This document shows positions 43,044 through 54,339 of a stretch of DNA of 64,000 nt, piece after piece. A program made the translations under genes and the position numbers. Positions within the stretch are counted from its first letter, which is position 1, and each line of letters opens with the position of its first letter. The notes beneath the pieces are model-generated. The model was given only the letters and a program-made list of their open reading frames with translations, was not told the DNA's origin and made no database searches. This DNA comes from Clarkia xantiana subsp. parviflora (Eukaryota; Streptophyta; Magnoliopsida; Myrtales; Onagraceae), in contig JAPTYO010000023.1 in the NCBI GenBank assembly GCA_036873135.1, positions 5,467,834 to 5,531,833 on the forward strand. The letters are read 5' to 3'.

Positions 43044-43990
43044 ATATGTAACATACTAATTTTTTTTTACTCCTATCAAGATTGAATACGGAGCATATGA
43101 TGAATTTCAGCATGTCTACATATATACAAAAATTATGTTACTTATATAAATGTAACTCATTAATTAGGTGAAACAATAGTTTAGTAAAAAATTCAATTTA
43201 ATTACTTGTTAAAATTCAATGAGTTTCACTGAAATTATTATATATATAAAGAGATATAGATTAGATTAAATATTTATGTATTTATATATTATCCAAATCT
43301 AAATATTATTTTAACATTAAGATAATAGTATAAAATGAAACATAAGTTAATATAATTTAGTTTTTTAGTGGATTATTAATTCATTTTGTTATATAACATA
43401 CAAAAAAAATTTAACACCCATAAAGAAGGACCAGATGATGATGTTTAGCATGTCTACACTGACACAAAAATGATGTCACTTATGTAAATGTAACTAATGA
43501 CTTAAGTGGACCAATAGTTTTGTAAAAAAAATCAATTTGATCACTTGTCAAAATTCTATGAGTTTCATTGAAATTAGATTATATATAGATTATATTAAAT
43601 GTGTATATATTTTCTAAATCTAAATATTATTTTAATATTAAGATAATAGTAAAAAATGAAACATAAATGGATTTTAGATTATTTTAAATTTTTAGTGCGT
43701 TATTAATTCATTTTGTTATGTAACATACAACAAAAATGGTAACTCCCATCAAGATTGAATAAGGAGCGTACAATGAATTTTAGCATGTCACGCTGATACA
43801 AAAATGATGTCATATGTAAATGTAATTCATGAATTAGGTTGACCTATAGTTTAGTAGAATTAATTTTCAATTTGACTACTTGTCCAAATTCTATGAATTT
43901 GGTTAATATTATATTATATTATATTATATTATATTATATTATATTATATATAGATATAGATATAGATGTAGATTCTTTATTTATAATACT
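43044..43990 (+). repeat. AT-rich sub-repeats of TLP unit 3, right of element A
   Basis: Resumes the host repeat interrupted at 31504, starting with the ATATG duplication. About three sub-repeats and an (ATTAT)n run (about 43907-43947) precede the promoter of unit 4. Confidence 0.8.
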
Positions 43991-44214
43991 TTATTTACAA
44001 GTTAAATAATATAAGGCCCATAGATTATAGACATGCATATACCAAATTAAGAAGATATCTTTTTGTTTGTCTTGTTATAATTAATTAGGTTGGTATTTAA
44101 AGAAGGCAAAATCATAGTAAGTTTTTGAATGTAGTAAAAAAAAAAAAAAATTTGGGATTAACAACTGACGGTAGAACATTTTGTGAATCCAACTAGCAAT
44201 TAAGATTTTCAGTC

Positions 44215-45441
44215 ATGGCGATGAGATCAATGCTTCTTCTTCTTGTTGGGATGCTAGGGTTTCCATTCTTCTTCAATGCATGTAAGTGTATGTTCTAATA
44301 TATAGCAGGAGCAGTTATGGCCAGGGGTATTAGCATGTTGAGTCGAAACTGAGTATCAGTCATGCTCATTTCCACTAAAACTACCAAGATCGAACTCAGC
44401 CGAGTTCAAACTTTTGAAACTTGAATTATGCTGAAAATTTTAAACATTTTATCTGGCATGCAATTTAATTGACCTATAGATTTGTAGCATGTGGGTTATA
44501 CTATTATTTAAAAAAAAATCCAAATTGGCTAAACTATTGTCAAAGTTCGTCATTTAAGAAAATTGAACAAAATTAACATGAGTACTCTACCTTTGTGAAA
44601 ATTGACCATTTTGTTAACTTATCAACACCTTTTTTTTTTATGTAAATAATGTAAATGAAAAGTTTAGAGTGATTTATTTTCGTAGACATAAAGTGCTACG
44701 ATTGATTTATCTTATACATATACATATATATCATATTTCTTTTTACTCTTATGCAATGATCTTGTAGGCTCTGAAGCTGCTACATTCACAATCCACAACA
44801 ACTGCCCATATACAATCTGGCCGGCAACGCTGACCGGTTCCGGTCCTCAGCTCTCATCCACCGGGTTTGAGCTAGCCTCCGGTGCATCAAACTCAATTGA
44901 CGTACCGAGCCCATGGTCTGGCCGGGTCTGGGCTCGAACCTCGTGCTCTTCTCCTAGTGGGCGGTTCAATTGCGTGACAGGAGACTGTGGCTCTGGTTCA
45001 ATCGACTGTAACGGCGCCGGTGGAGCCCCACCAGCTTCCCTAGTAGAGCTAACCTTAGCAGCTCAAGGCGGTATGGACTTTTATGACGTTAGTCTGGTGG
45101 ATGGGTTCAATCTGCCGGTAAATGTGGCTCCACAAGGCGGCTCAAGCGGGTGTGGCCCAACTAGTTGTCCTGCCGATGTGAACCGAGATTGCCCGGCTGA
45201 GCTAGCCGTGAAGGGTTCAGATGGTGGGGTGGTTGGCTGCCAAAGTGCTTGCGTGGTATTCAATACGCCAGAATATTGTTGCACTGGAGAATACGGGTCG
45301 CCAGAAAAATGTGAGCCGTCAAGTTACTCTAAGTTATTCAAGAGCCAATGCCCTCAAGCTTATAGCTATGCGTATGATGATAAGAGTAGCACTTTCACTT
45401 GTAGCGGTGGAGCCAATTATCTCATAACCTTCTGTCCTTGA
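44215..45441 (+). CDS. Thaumatin-like protein (PR-5 family), intact, unit 4
   Basis: Exons 44215-44281 and 44768-45441 are joined by a phase-1 intron and give 246 residues. Signal peptide MAMRSMLLLLVGMLGFPFFF ends near Ala-22. The thaumatin signature [17 protein letters not shown] and all sixteen mature cysteines are kept. It differs from unit 2 at only a few positions, for example GCGPTSC for GCDPTSC and LAVKGS for LAMKGS. No stop or frameshift. The upstream region has a poly(A) run where other units have a TATA-like motif, so its expression may differ. Confidence 0.88.
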
Positions 45442-45544
45442 TAGCTTGCTTGAACTAGTATATTATGTAATTAGGTTGGTTATTAAATAATTTATATTTC
45501 ATCATTTCATACTCAAATTTTCGTTAAGATTGACTGGTAAAAGT

Positions 45545-46290
45545 AAACCGACTAAGAAATTCGACCGGTCATCCTAACGAATCGATAGCACTAGCTATTA
45601 GATCGAATCATGAGAAAATACAAACTCGGATACTGTAAAACATTCACTGGACAAAAAGAGACCCAATCAAACTAACCGACCCGAGTGAATAGAACCACTC
45701 GGGTCAGGAAGAACGATCCGACCGACTCCACTCGAATTGACCCGATCCGTGTGGAATTGATCCACTCTAACTGCCCTTACGTGGGTGGATTGCCCCCACC
45801 CGGGCCGCGTACTCATTCTTACTTATACCATGGTGGGTACCTTGACACCTCAAAACTAAATCCTATGAGACTTATCTTTAATCCCCATAGTCACACTTGG
45901 CGCAAGCAAATGTATAGGGTATACCTCAATAGACACCCCTTATACCCTTACATCTACACCCATGAGGAGAATAACTTATATTCCCATAAATGTATTGTAA
46001 ACCCCTCTGTTGCCAAACAATGTTATAAATGACTTATTCGCGGATAACAATATAATTATCCTAGATTAATCCTTTCCAGGATATGATTAACTCCTAATCC
46101 AGAATAAGGATCCCAAACTCTACAAATGTCACACTCCACTATTCATTTGAGGTAAACAACTCTCTTTCTACTCGATTACTTAGTCTCTTTCTCTATCTAG
46201 AATTGTAACTTACTTAAGTATCGGTTCAAATGTTCTAAAGGACAATGATAAACATAGGAATGAGACGTGTGTTGTGTACAAATGTGATTT
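45545..46290 (+). repeat. Fossil Tat-type LTR fragment in TLP unit 4, 5' end deleted
   Basis: The block starts directly at CGACTAAGAAATTCGACC. About 38 bp present in units 1-3, including TGATGGATATACGCCC, are missing between GTAAACCGA and CGACTAAG, with short shared sequence at the junction. The remainder is colinear with units 1-3. Confidence 0.5.
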
Positions 46291-46299
46291 TTTAGTAGT

Positions 46300-49190
46300 C
46301 CAATTACTGAATATTATTTTAGTAAGATAATAGTAAAAAAACTGAAACATAAGTGAATTTTATTTTATTTTAGTTTTGTAGTGGATTATTAATTCATTTT
46401 GTTATGTAACATACAAACAAATTGAAATCCATCAACAGTGAATAAGGAGCGTATGTTGAATTTTAGCATGACCACTTAGACACAAATACTATGTCACTTA
46501 TGTAAATGTAACTCATAAATTAGTTGGACCAATAGTTTTGAAGATTTTTTTTTTTTTCAATTTGATTACTTGTTAAAATTCTATGAGTTTCATTGAAATT
46601 TTACTATATATATATAAATATAGTCATAGGTTATATTAAGTATGTATATATTTATCCAAATCCGAATATTTGTTTAATATTAAGATAGTAGTAAAAAATG
46701 AAACATAAGTGAAATTTATTTTATTTTATGTTATTTTTTGGTGGATTATTTTTATATGTTACATACTATTTTTTTTTTTTACTCCCATCAAGATTGAATA
46801 CAGAGCATATGATGAATTTCAGCATGTCTACATATATACAAAAATGATGTTACTTATATAAATGTAACTCATGAATTAGGTGAAACTTCGAACTCCACAC
46901 TATCACTCACTCGTTTCTATGCATACGTAGGTACTGCTATGCATAAACATCCATATAGATGGATATATATAGGCTCGGGGCAGTTATACACTTCTGATGT
47001 GTGTAACTTTAGTCCCGGACTTACCGAGCCGTGCAAGAGCACCCTATATGGGTGCACCATTTCCTACACTGTTCTGTCTAAGCCCTGGTGTTTGTCTCGC
47101 TCGTCTCTTTACTCCATCTCCATACGACCGCTCCAGCTCGAGGTTCCGGCCCGTTCAACCACCCTCGTCCGAATTCGTTTTTGCCCAGTCGACGACGTCA
47201 CCGACACTCCGGTGCACTTCCAGATTAATTGCTCGACATCCACCATTGCTTATTTCCCCCCGCTGAAGCCTTCAAAAGTCTAAGTCATCGCAGCTTCTTC
47301 ATGGACCAGATCTGTTACTTAAGCAAGGTAAAGTAACTCCTTGATGTACTATTATTATTATATTATAGTGATGGATAGATCTGAATAACTTTAATTTAAG
47401 AGGTTTAATTAAATGGATCATATCTTAATTTGTGCTCTGATTTAGGTGTATTTGATAATTTTTAAATGTTTTTGGGTTAACTTTGTTAAGTAACTATAGT
47501 TTGTTATTGGTTATTTAGTTGATAATTACTATTTAAACAATATTTGACCATTTTTAAATGTTATAAATTGTGTATATTAAAGTAGTGTCAATTTGTGAAT
47601 TGAGTACCGAAAGGGCATAGTTAAAAAATATATTTGTAATTCGTAATAGAATCCCGAGCCTAATCTCTGATCGTGGACCAACTTTAAACCTATGTGATTA
47701 ATTCGCTATTCCCTAGGTAATTTAGGTTTCTAGTTAGTCTTAATTAACTAGTGGCGACTCTTTCAAAATCCACGTTTTCAAAAACGTAATCGCCTAACGT
47801 CTGATTTCAGGTCCGACAGATATAGATTAGATTAAATATTTATATACTATCTAAATATAAATATTATTTTAATACTAAGATAGTAGTAAAAAAATGAAAC
47901 ATAAGTGAATTTTATTTTATTTTTTAGTGGATTATTAATTCATTTTATTATGTAACATACTAAAACAATTTTTACTCCCATTTTGATTGAATAAGGAACA
48001 CATGATTAATTTTAGCATGTCTACATAGATACAAAAATGATGTCACTTATGTAAATGTAACTCATGAATTAGGTGGAACAATAGTTTAGTAAAAAAAATC
48101 AATTTGATTACTCGTAAAAATTCAATGAGTTTTATTAAAATTATTTTATATATAGATAGATATAGATTATATTAAATATGTATATATTTATCAAAATATA
48201 AATATTAGTTTAATATTAAGATAATAGTAAAAAATGAAACATAAGTGAATTTTATTTTATGTTTTTATTTTTTATTTTTTTAGCAGATTATTCATTCATT
48301 TTGTTATGTAACATACCAAAAAAATTGCTACTCCACTCATGATTGAATAAGGATCATATGATGAATTTTAGCATTTCTACATAGATACGAAAATGATGTC
48401 ACTTATGTAAATGTAACTCATGGATTAGGTGGAACAATAGTTTAATAAAAAAAAAAAATCAATTTTATTACTTGTCAAAATTCATGAGTTTCATTGAAAC
48501 TATTTTATATATAAATAGATATAGATTTGATCTAAATATTATTTTAATATTAAGATAGTAGTAAAAATTGAAACATAAATGAATTTTATTTAATTTTTAG
48601 TAGATTATTAATTCATTTTGTTATGTAACATACTAAATCAATTATTTCTCCCATTATGATTGAATAATGAGCATATGATGAATTTTAGCATGTCTACATA
48701 GATACAAAAATGATGTCACTTATGTAAATGTAACTCATGAATTAGGTGGAACAATAGTTTAGTAAAAAAAAAATCAATTTGATTACTAGTCAAAATTCAA
48801 AGAGTTTTGTTCAAATTATTTTATATATAGATTATATTAAATATGTATATATTTATCCAAATCTAAATATTAGTTTAATATTAAGATAGTAGTAAAAAAT
48901 GAAACATAAGTGAATTTTTTTTTAGTGGATTATTCATTCATTTTGTTATGTAACATACTAAAAAAATTGTTACTCCAGTCATGATTGAATAAGGATCATA
49001 TGATGAATTTTAGCATGTCACGCTGATACAAAAATGATGTCATATGTAAATGTAACTCATGAATTAGGTTGACCTATAATTTAGTAGAATTATTTGTTAG
49101 TTTGACTTCTTGCCAAAATTCTATGAATTTGTTTAAAATTATATATATATATATTCTTTATTTATAATTCTTTATTTACAAGATAAATAA
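46300..49190 (+). repeat. AT-rich sub-repeats of TLP unit 4 spacer, expanded
   Basis: About six sub-repeats (landmark GTAGTAAAAAATGAAACATAA near 46685, 47890, 48220, 48560 and 48890) compared with about four in unit 1. They are interrupted by foreign sequence at about 46888-47818. No gene. Confidence 0.75.
46888..47818 (+). mobile_element. Unidentified insertion, possibly a solo LTR
   Basis: This sequence is absent from the other units. It interrupts the sub-repeat between GAATTAGGTGAAAC and GATATAGATTAGATTAAAT, and roughly 100 bp of host repeat is missing. It contains TATATATAGG near 46970 and a GC-rich stretch (47010-47280). The 3' end (GTGGCGACTCTTTC, then GTCCGACA) resembles leader/LTR ends of plant Gypsy elements. 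No clear TG start or target duplication was found. The 114-codon frame at 46939-47283 has no recognised domain. Confidence 0.45.
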
Positions 49191-49396
49191 TATAAGGCCC
49201 AAGGTTATAGACATGCATATATACCAAATTAAGATGATACATTTTTGTTTGCCTTGTTATAATTAATTAGGTTGGTATTTAAAGAAGGCAAAATCATAGT
49301 AAGTTTTTGAATGTGGTCAAAAGATATATATATTTGGGATTAGCAACGGACGGTAGAACATTTTGTGAATCCAACTAGCAATTAAGCTTTTCAGTC

Positions 49397-50047
49397 ATGG
49401 CGACGAGATCAATACATCTTCTTCTTGTTGGGATGCTAGGGTTTCCCTTCTTCTCCAATGCATGTAAGTGTATGTTCTAATATATAGCAGGAGCAGTTAT
49501 GGCCAGGCTATTAACAAGTTGAGTCGAAACTGAGTATCAGTCAAGCTCAATTCCACTAAAACTACCAAGATCGAACTCAATCGAGTTCAAACTTTTGAAA
49601 CTTGAATGCTGCTAAAAATTTCAAACATTTTATCTGACATGCAATTTAATTGACCTATAAATTTGTAGCATGTAGGTTATACTATTATTTAAAAAAATCA
49701 AAATTGGCTAAACTATTGTTAAAGTTCGTCATTTAAGAAAATTGCAAATTTAACGTGTGTACTTTACCTTTGTGAAAACTAACCATTTTGTTAACTTATC
49801 AACACCATTTTTATTGTTTTTCCGTAAATAATGTAAAGGAAAAGTTTACAGTGATTTATTTTCTTAGACAAAACTGCTATGATTGATTAATATTATACAT
49901 TTACATCAATTTCTTTTTACTCTTATGTGATAATCTTGTAGGCTCTGAAGCTGCTACATTCACAATCCAAAACAACTGCCCATACACAATCTGACCGGCA
50001 ACGCTGACCGGTTCCTGTCCTCAGCTCTCATCCACCTAGTTTGAGCT
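49397..50047 (+). pseudogene. Thaumatin-like protein pseudogene, unit 5, cut by element B
   Basis: Exon 1 is 49397-49463 and the beginning of exon 2 is 49942-50047. Stops have arisen at 49992 (TGG to TGA) and 50037 (TAG). The gene is then truncated by the LTR of element B at 50048. The missing part of exon 2 may lie on the far side of the insertion, outside the window. The promoter keeps a TATATATAT run at about 49325-49333. Confidence 0.85.
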
Positions 50048-50535
50048 TGTTTCGTCCAAATCCACTTGATGTAACGGACTTGACGAATCTTCGGGTTGAT
50101 CGCCGTGTTAGGTCCTTCTGCTCGCACTCCTTGTTCCGCGCTCGCTGTCCGAACCTGCACACGGGGCAGTAACCAGCACAGAGAGGGTGGGGGGGGTGGT
50201 GCTGGTTGAACCCTCTCCGATGCTTAAATGATAATTCTAGAGAGAGAAAGCTAGAGAGAATTCAGAGCTCCTAAGCCAATCTCTAGTGAAGATAAAGAAT
50301 GAAATGGGTGGCCTAGGTCCTTTTTATAGGCAACCTTAGAACCGACCCCAGTTTTTGTGCGGTTCGACGCCGGTTTAAAAGAAAGTGTGAACCGTCGTCT
50401 GGTTTGATCAAGGTTGGCTATTGGAAAACTCTAACTTAATGTAAGAACACAAATGGAACACGCATGTTGTAGACGACGACTCGGATCACGTCAGATTTGG
50501 GCAATCCTGCCGTGATCCGGGTCGCCTAGGCCAAT
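50048..50535 (-). repeat. 3' LTR of family B right copy, truncated
   Basis: Matches 63386-63870 closely (GTAACGGACTTGACGAATCT, TCGACGCCGGTTTAAAAGAA). The similarity ends near GTCGCCTAGG at about 50533. The first part of the LTR in transcription sense and the polypurine tract are missing. TATA box on the - strand at 50323-50329. Confidence 0.8.
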
Positions 50536-51851
50536 TTCGGGCATGGCTGAACCTTTTGCCATCTTGTTTAGGCTCAATTTGATCTTGATTGTCTCTTGAA
50601 ATTGATCACTCTAGAATGTCCATAATGTGTTTGTAAAAATTCCTACAAGAAGTTAGTTCCATAAATCGGCCAAAATTTTGGCTAAGTGCTGAAAATTTAT
50701 GAACATGATTGTAAGTAATAATACTCCCCTCATGTATGATGATCGTAGTCGACATGTTACACCATGATGTAGATAGTGTTCAAACATGCTTGACGTTGAT
50801 TGTTTATAGTTGATCGTTGTTATCTCCTCCATGATGAAACACTTATAAAATAATTTGGTGGTGGTTGATATTTGATACTTGCTACTTGACGTCTGTCGTC
50901 TGCCTTCATGGTGAAACACTTAGAAAATATTTCTTGATAGTCGACGCTTGCTACTTGACGTCTGTCGTCTGTCATCATGGTGAAACACTAGAAGATATTT
51001 CTTGATAATCGACGCTTGCTACTTGACGTCTGTCGTTTGTCATCATGGTGAAACACTTAGAAAATATTTCTTGATAGTCAACGCTCCATGACCATACTAG
51101 TGTGATTAGCATGTCGTCAACCCATGCATGCGTCCACTTGATATCATAATCTTGGTTGTTGTAGAAATTGAATTTAATATTCTCTTGACTAAACACATGA
51201 GTAGGTAGGAACACACATCGCGGACGTGACCATTGCACGTGTGTTCACTGCGCGCGTTGCTTGTTGTATACATGATCATAATGTGCGAGATGTAGTATCT
51301 TGAACACTCAGAATTTCTCAAGCGTGTTGAAGCATATGTTGTAGTCTTTAAACAATGGTGTAGCATTATGTAAGCGCGGCGTTTGTCACGTACATGTTCG
51401 ACGCGTGCGTACTCAGCGAGCGTGTTATAACCACTTGAACACTTAAGGTTTTTTCCTTGTACGTCAATATACATGTTGTAGTCCTGCATTAATTAGAAGA
51501 TACATGCAAGTATAAATGTTAGTGCCATAATCATATTTGCACTTGTTACCTTAAGTAAAGACGTGGTATCATGTAGATGTGTGTAGATCACGTAAAACAC
51601 GTAGGTGTCGGGACGAGGCCCATGTCGACATAGAGTTGCCCCCGCAGGGATGTTCGCTATGTGATTTATAGAGACTAACAAGTCTGTAGATACGTAGTTG
51701 TCTTCAAATGGAGAGTGTTCGTTACTTAGTGTTCGCATAGGTGACTGTCGCGTATGTGCGCGTTGATCGAGTTGTTATTTGCACTTGCAGGTTGGAGCGA
51801 CATGACAGTTCTTCTTGGGTTCGCACTCGCACTTGATCTAAGATAGTCATT
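50536..51851. repeat. 3' region of element B with minisatellite, no gene
   Basis: Reverse-complement counterpart of about 6064-7745. About 50820-51090 holds roughly four ~65-bp units built on AAACACTTAGAAAATATTTC and ACGTCTGTCGTCTG. There is one copy of the block that is duplicated in the left element. Upstream of the + strand accessory gene no convincing TATA box was seen. Confidence 0.65.
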
Positions 51852-54337
51852 ATGAGTAAGTCTCCCATTCCTACTCCGCAAGTTACTTTATATTTTGACG
51901 TCAGTGGCGAATCAGAGGCCGACTTGACAGCGGTTTCGGATAGCGAGTTAGGAGTCGATGCTGATCACACCTCAGAGTCTGCAGCCGAGCTAGAGACGAT
52001 AGATGTGACACAGTACTTTGGTACCAACCGGATAAACGAGGAGCGGTATATGTGGGGCACTTCTACCACCGGACTTTATCCATACTTGGAAGTTGTATTT
52101 CCTTTCAACGTGCTCCCAGGCGTCACCCAAGGTCAACCGATGGTACCTCCATATGACTTGTCCGCTATTTACTTGGGGCAGATCCGGGAGGGCTTGCGCT
52201 TTCCTTATTGTCCAGACTTAGTTGATCTTTGCCGATTTTACCAGATCTCGCCCTTGGATCTTGCGCCTGCGGGACTCCGTGTGTGGACTTGTTTCCGAGT
52301 ACTATTTCACCAAGAGTCGTGGCATTATTCTACAGTTATCTTCCGTTGCTTTTACCAACTTCTGCGTCCAGATGTAACAGGGTTGTGTAGCATGAAGATG
52401 CGCTGGCCTTGTTTGCAAGAGAAGGGGTTTTCGACACTTAGGCTTGGAGATGCAGAGTGGGATAGTGATGTCAGGCTCGCCGCGAAGGCTGACCGTTCCT
52501 GTTCGCATTGGCGATATCAGTACTTCTTTGTGTGTGATGTTGGCACTACTTGGGATACCACACATGTTACGGAGGCGGATCCTGCCCCCACTTTCTTTGA
52601 ACTCTCTTCTGCGGATAGGAAGTTCTTGAAGCAGATATATCAATGTCAGCAGGTGCGCACTTATCAGTTTCTGTTGCGTGCATCAGACCAGGAGTTGATT
52701 GATGCAGGGATTCATGTGCTTTCTTCTGATGATTCAGTATGCTAAGAGCCTTATAACTTCCTATTATGTTGTGATTTAGGTTGGTTTGATGGAAAGAGCT
52801 CGTCCTTGCAGACGAATCCTGCTCGTGTTACTTCTTCTGTTAAGAAGGTCACGCCGTCTCCTGCTCCTCCCACTCCTAAGGTTTCCGGACATGACCGCGG
52901 CAAGGGATTGATGAGTAAAATATTTTCTTGTGATTTTTATTTTTCTTACTATTCTTCTGTGTTATTATTCTTAACTTGTCTTAGGTTACAGGCCGCTCGG
53001 CTCTCGTGACTGAGCGCGTTGTTCCTGTTCCAAAATCCAGCATATCTTCTAAGAGGTCCGACGCGGTGGCGTGTGCCTCGAGTGAACCAAAGCGCACTAA
53101 GGTCGGTGCGACAGGCCAAACTCCTTCCTGCGGTAAAGGGAAAGGAGTTGAAAGTCGCACATAGGCGCCTTCTGCCCCCCGGTAGAGGAATCGACCCACG
53201 GAGGAGAGTACCCCTTGCCGAGGTATGTATCGCGTGCTTCTTTCTTTTGCTATCCTTGTATTATTTTGCTTGTTGTTTTCATATTTCTATTGTTGTTTAC
53301 TTTACAGTGCTCTCTGCGCTTGGACATACTGACTTAATTCGTCCTCTGGAGGGCGACATTTCTGGGGGTGATTGGACGTCCTTTGCTACCGGTGGTCCTC
53401 GATTTGCTAAGGATTCCAAACTTAGCATTCCGGAGGTGGGCGTGCGAGTGTTGCAAAGGTGCGTCCCTCTTGGCGATCGACGTATTCGGCCGTTGACTGA
53501 TGAGGAGGCGCAAGCCTATGTTTAGAGTGCCTTGACTCGATTCACTCCCGTGAGTATCAATCTTCTCTTTTTCATTATTTGTATGAATGCATGTATTGTT
53601 GTAACACCTTTATTCTCTGTTTGTTGTTGCGTTGTTTTCAGGCCGTTGTCGAAATGGTGAACATGTCGTCCTTCGTGATGGAGCTTACAAGCGAGAAACG
53701 AGTTGCAGTTTAAAAGTGTGACACCGTCCGTCGCGAGCTTGCTCAATCCAAAGAGAAGGCGCGCACCCTTAGCTCGAAGGCCGCGGATTTTGAGGCTCGC
53801 TATACTTCTCGTCAGGCTCGACTTGTCGAGCTTGAGGCAGAGATCGTCGCCCTCGAGAAGAAGATTACGGAGGATGGTAACACGCATGAGGTAGCGCTGC
53901 GTGCTGCACGCGGGGAGGGCTATAAGGCTAGCAAGGCGGAAGGACTTGCTGAGTACTCAACTACTACTGCCTCTGCTAGTGCGATCGATGCTGCCGCCGA
54001 GGTGAATTCGAATAAGCTGATGAGAGAATTTGCAGAGGATTACATCCGCAGGGTGAGTATTCTTGCCTCTGACTTTCCTTTTGACAAGTTGGGTCCTTAC
54101 TCGGATTATGTTGTTGGACATGTTGACGCTTTGCGCCGCTTGGCACTTGAGGAGGCCAATTATGAGATGTTGTTCAATGATGACGGTGGGATCAACCTTG
54201 TTATCAGCGCTGCTGAGATTATGGAGGTTGCCCCTGAGCAAGCTGGAGTGACGACACCTAGCGAGTGGCGCAAGGTTGATTTTCAGGAGTATATCAAACT
54301 CTTGTACATAGTTTTTGCTCCCCGTGTTTTGGGTTGA
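51852..54337 (+). pseudogene. Antisense accessory gene of family B, right copy, with nonsense mutations
   Basis: The first exon is open from ATG 51852 for 297 codons (MSKSPIPTP, LRFPYCPDLVDLCRFYQISP, LRVWTCFRVLFHQESWHYST). Later exons are recognisable by GAG|GTATGT at 53223, acceptor TTTACAG at 53307, donor CCC|GTGAG at 53550 and acceptor TTTTCAG at 53641. Compared with the left copy, stops have appeared in a Ser/Lys-rich exon (TAG near 53163), after QAYV (TAG near 53523) and in the coiled-coil exon (TAA near 53712). The last segment ends near 54337. The splice between the first exon and GWFDGKSSS (about 52779) is likely, but its exact sites are unclear. Confidence 0.65.
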
Positions 54338-54339
54338 GG

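Larger units (their letters stand above)
19706..50047 (+). repeat. Tandem array of five thaumatin-like protein gene units
   Basis: Five direct repeats have gene starts at 19919, 23742, 28883, 44215 and 49397. The raw spacings are 3823, 5141, 15332 and 5182. Removing the Helitron (1359) and element A plus its duplication (11544) brings the second and third to about 3.78-3.79 kb, equal to the first; the last also contains an insertion. Each unit holds promoter, two-exon gene, fossil LTR and AT-rich sub-repeats; unit 5 is cut short. Unit 1 begins at a Helitron end and unit 5 stops at element B, so more units may lie past the window. Confidence 0.85.

Noticed and set aside
46939..47283. 114-codon open frame in the unit 4 spacer insertion
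   Set aside because: No recognised family, lies in a probable LTR-like insertion, and similar frames arise by chance in GC-rich LTRs.
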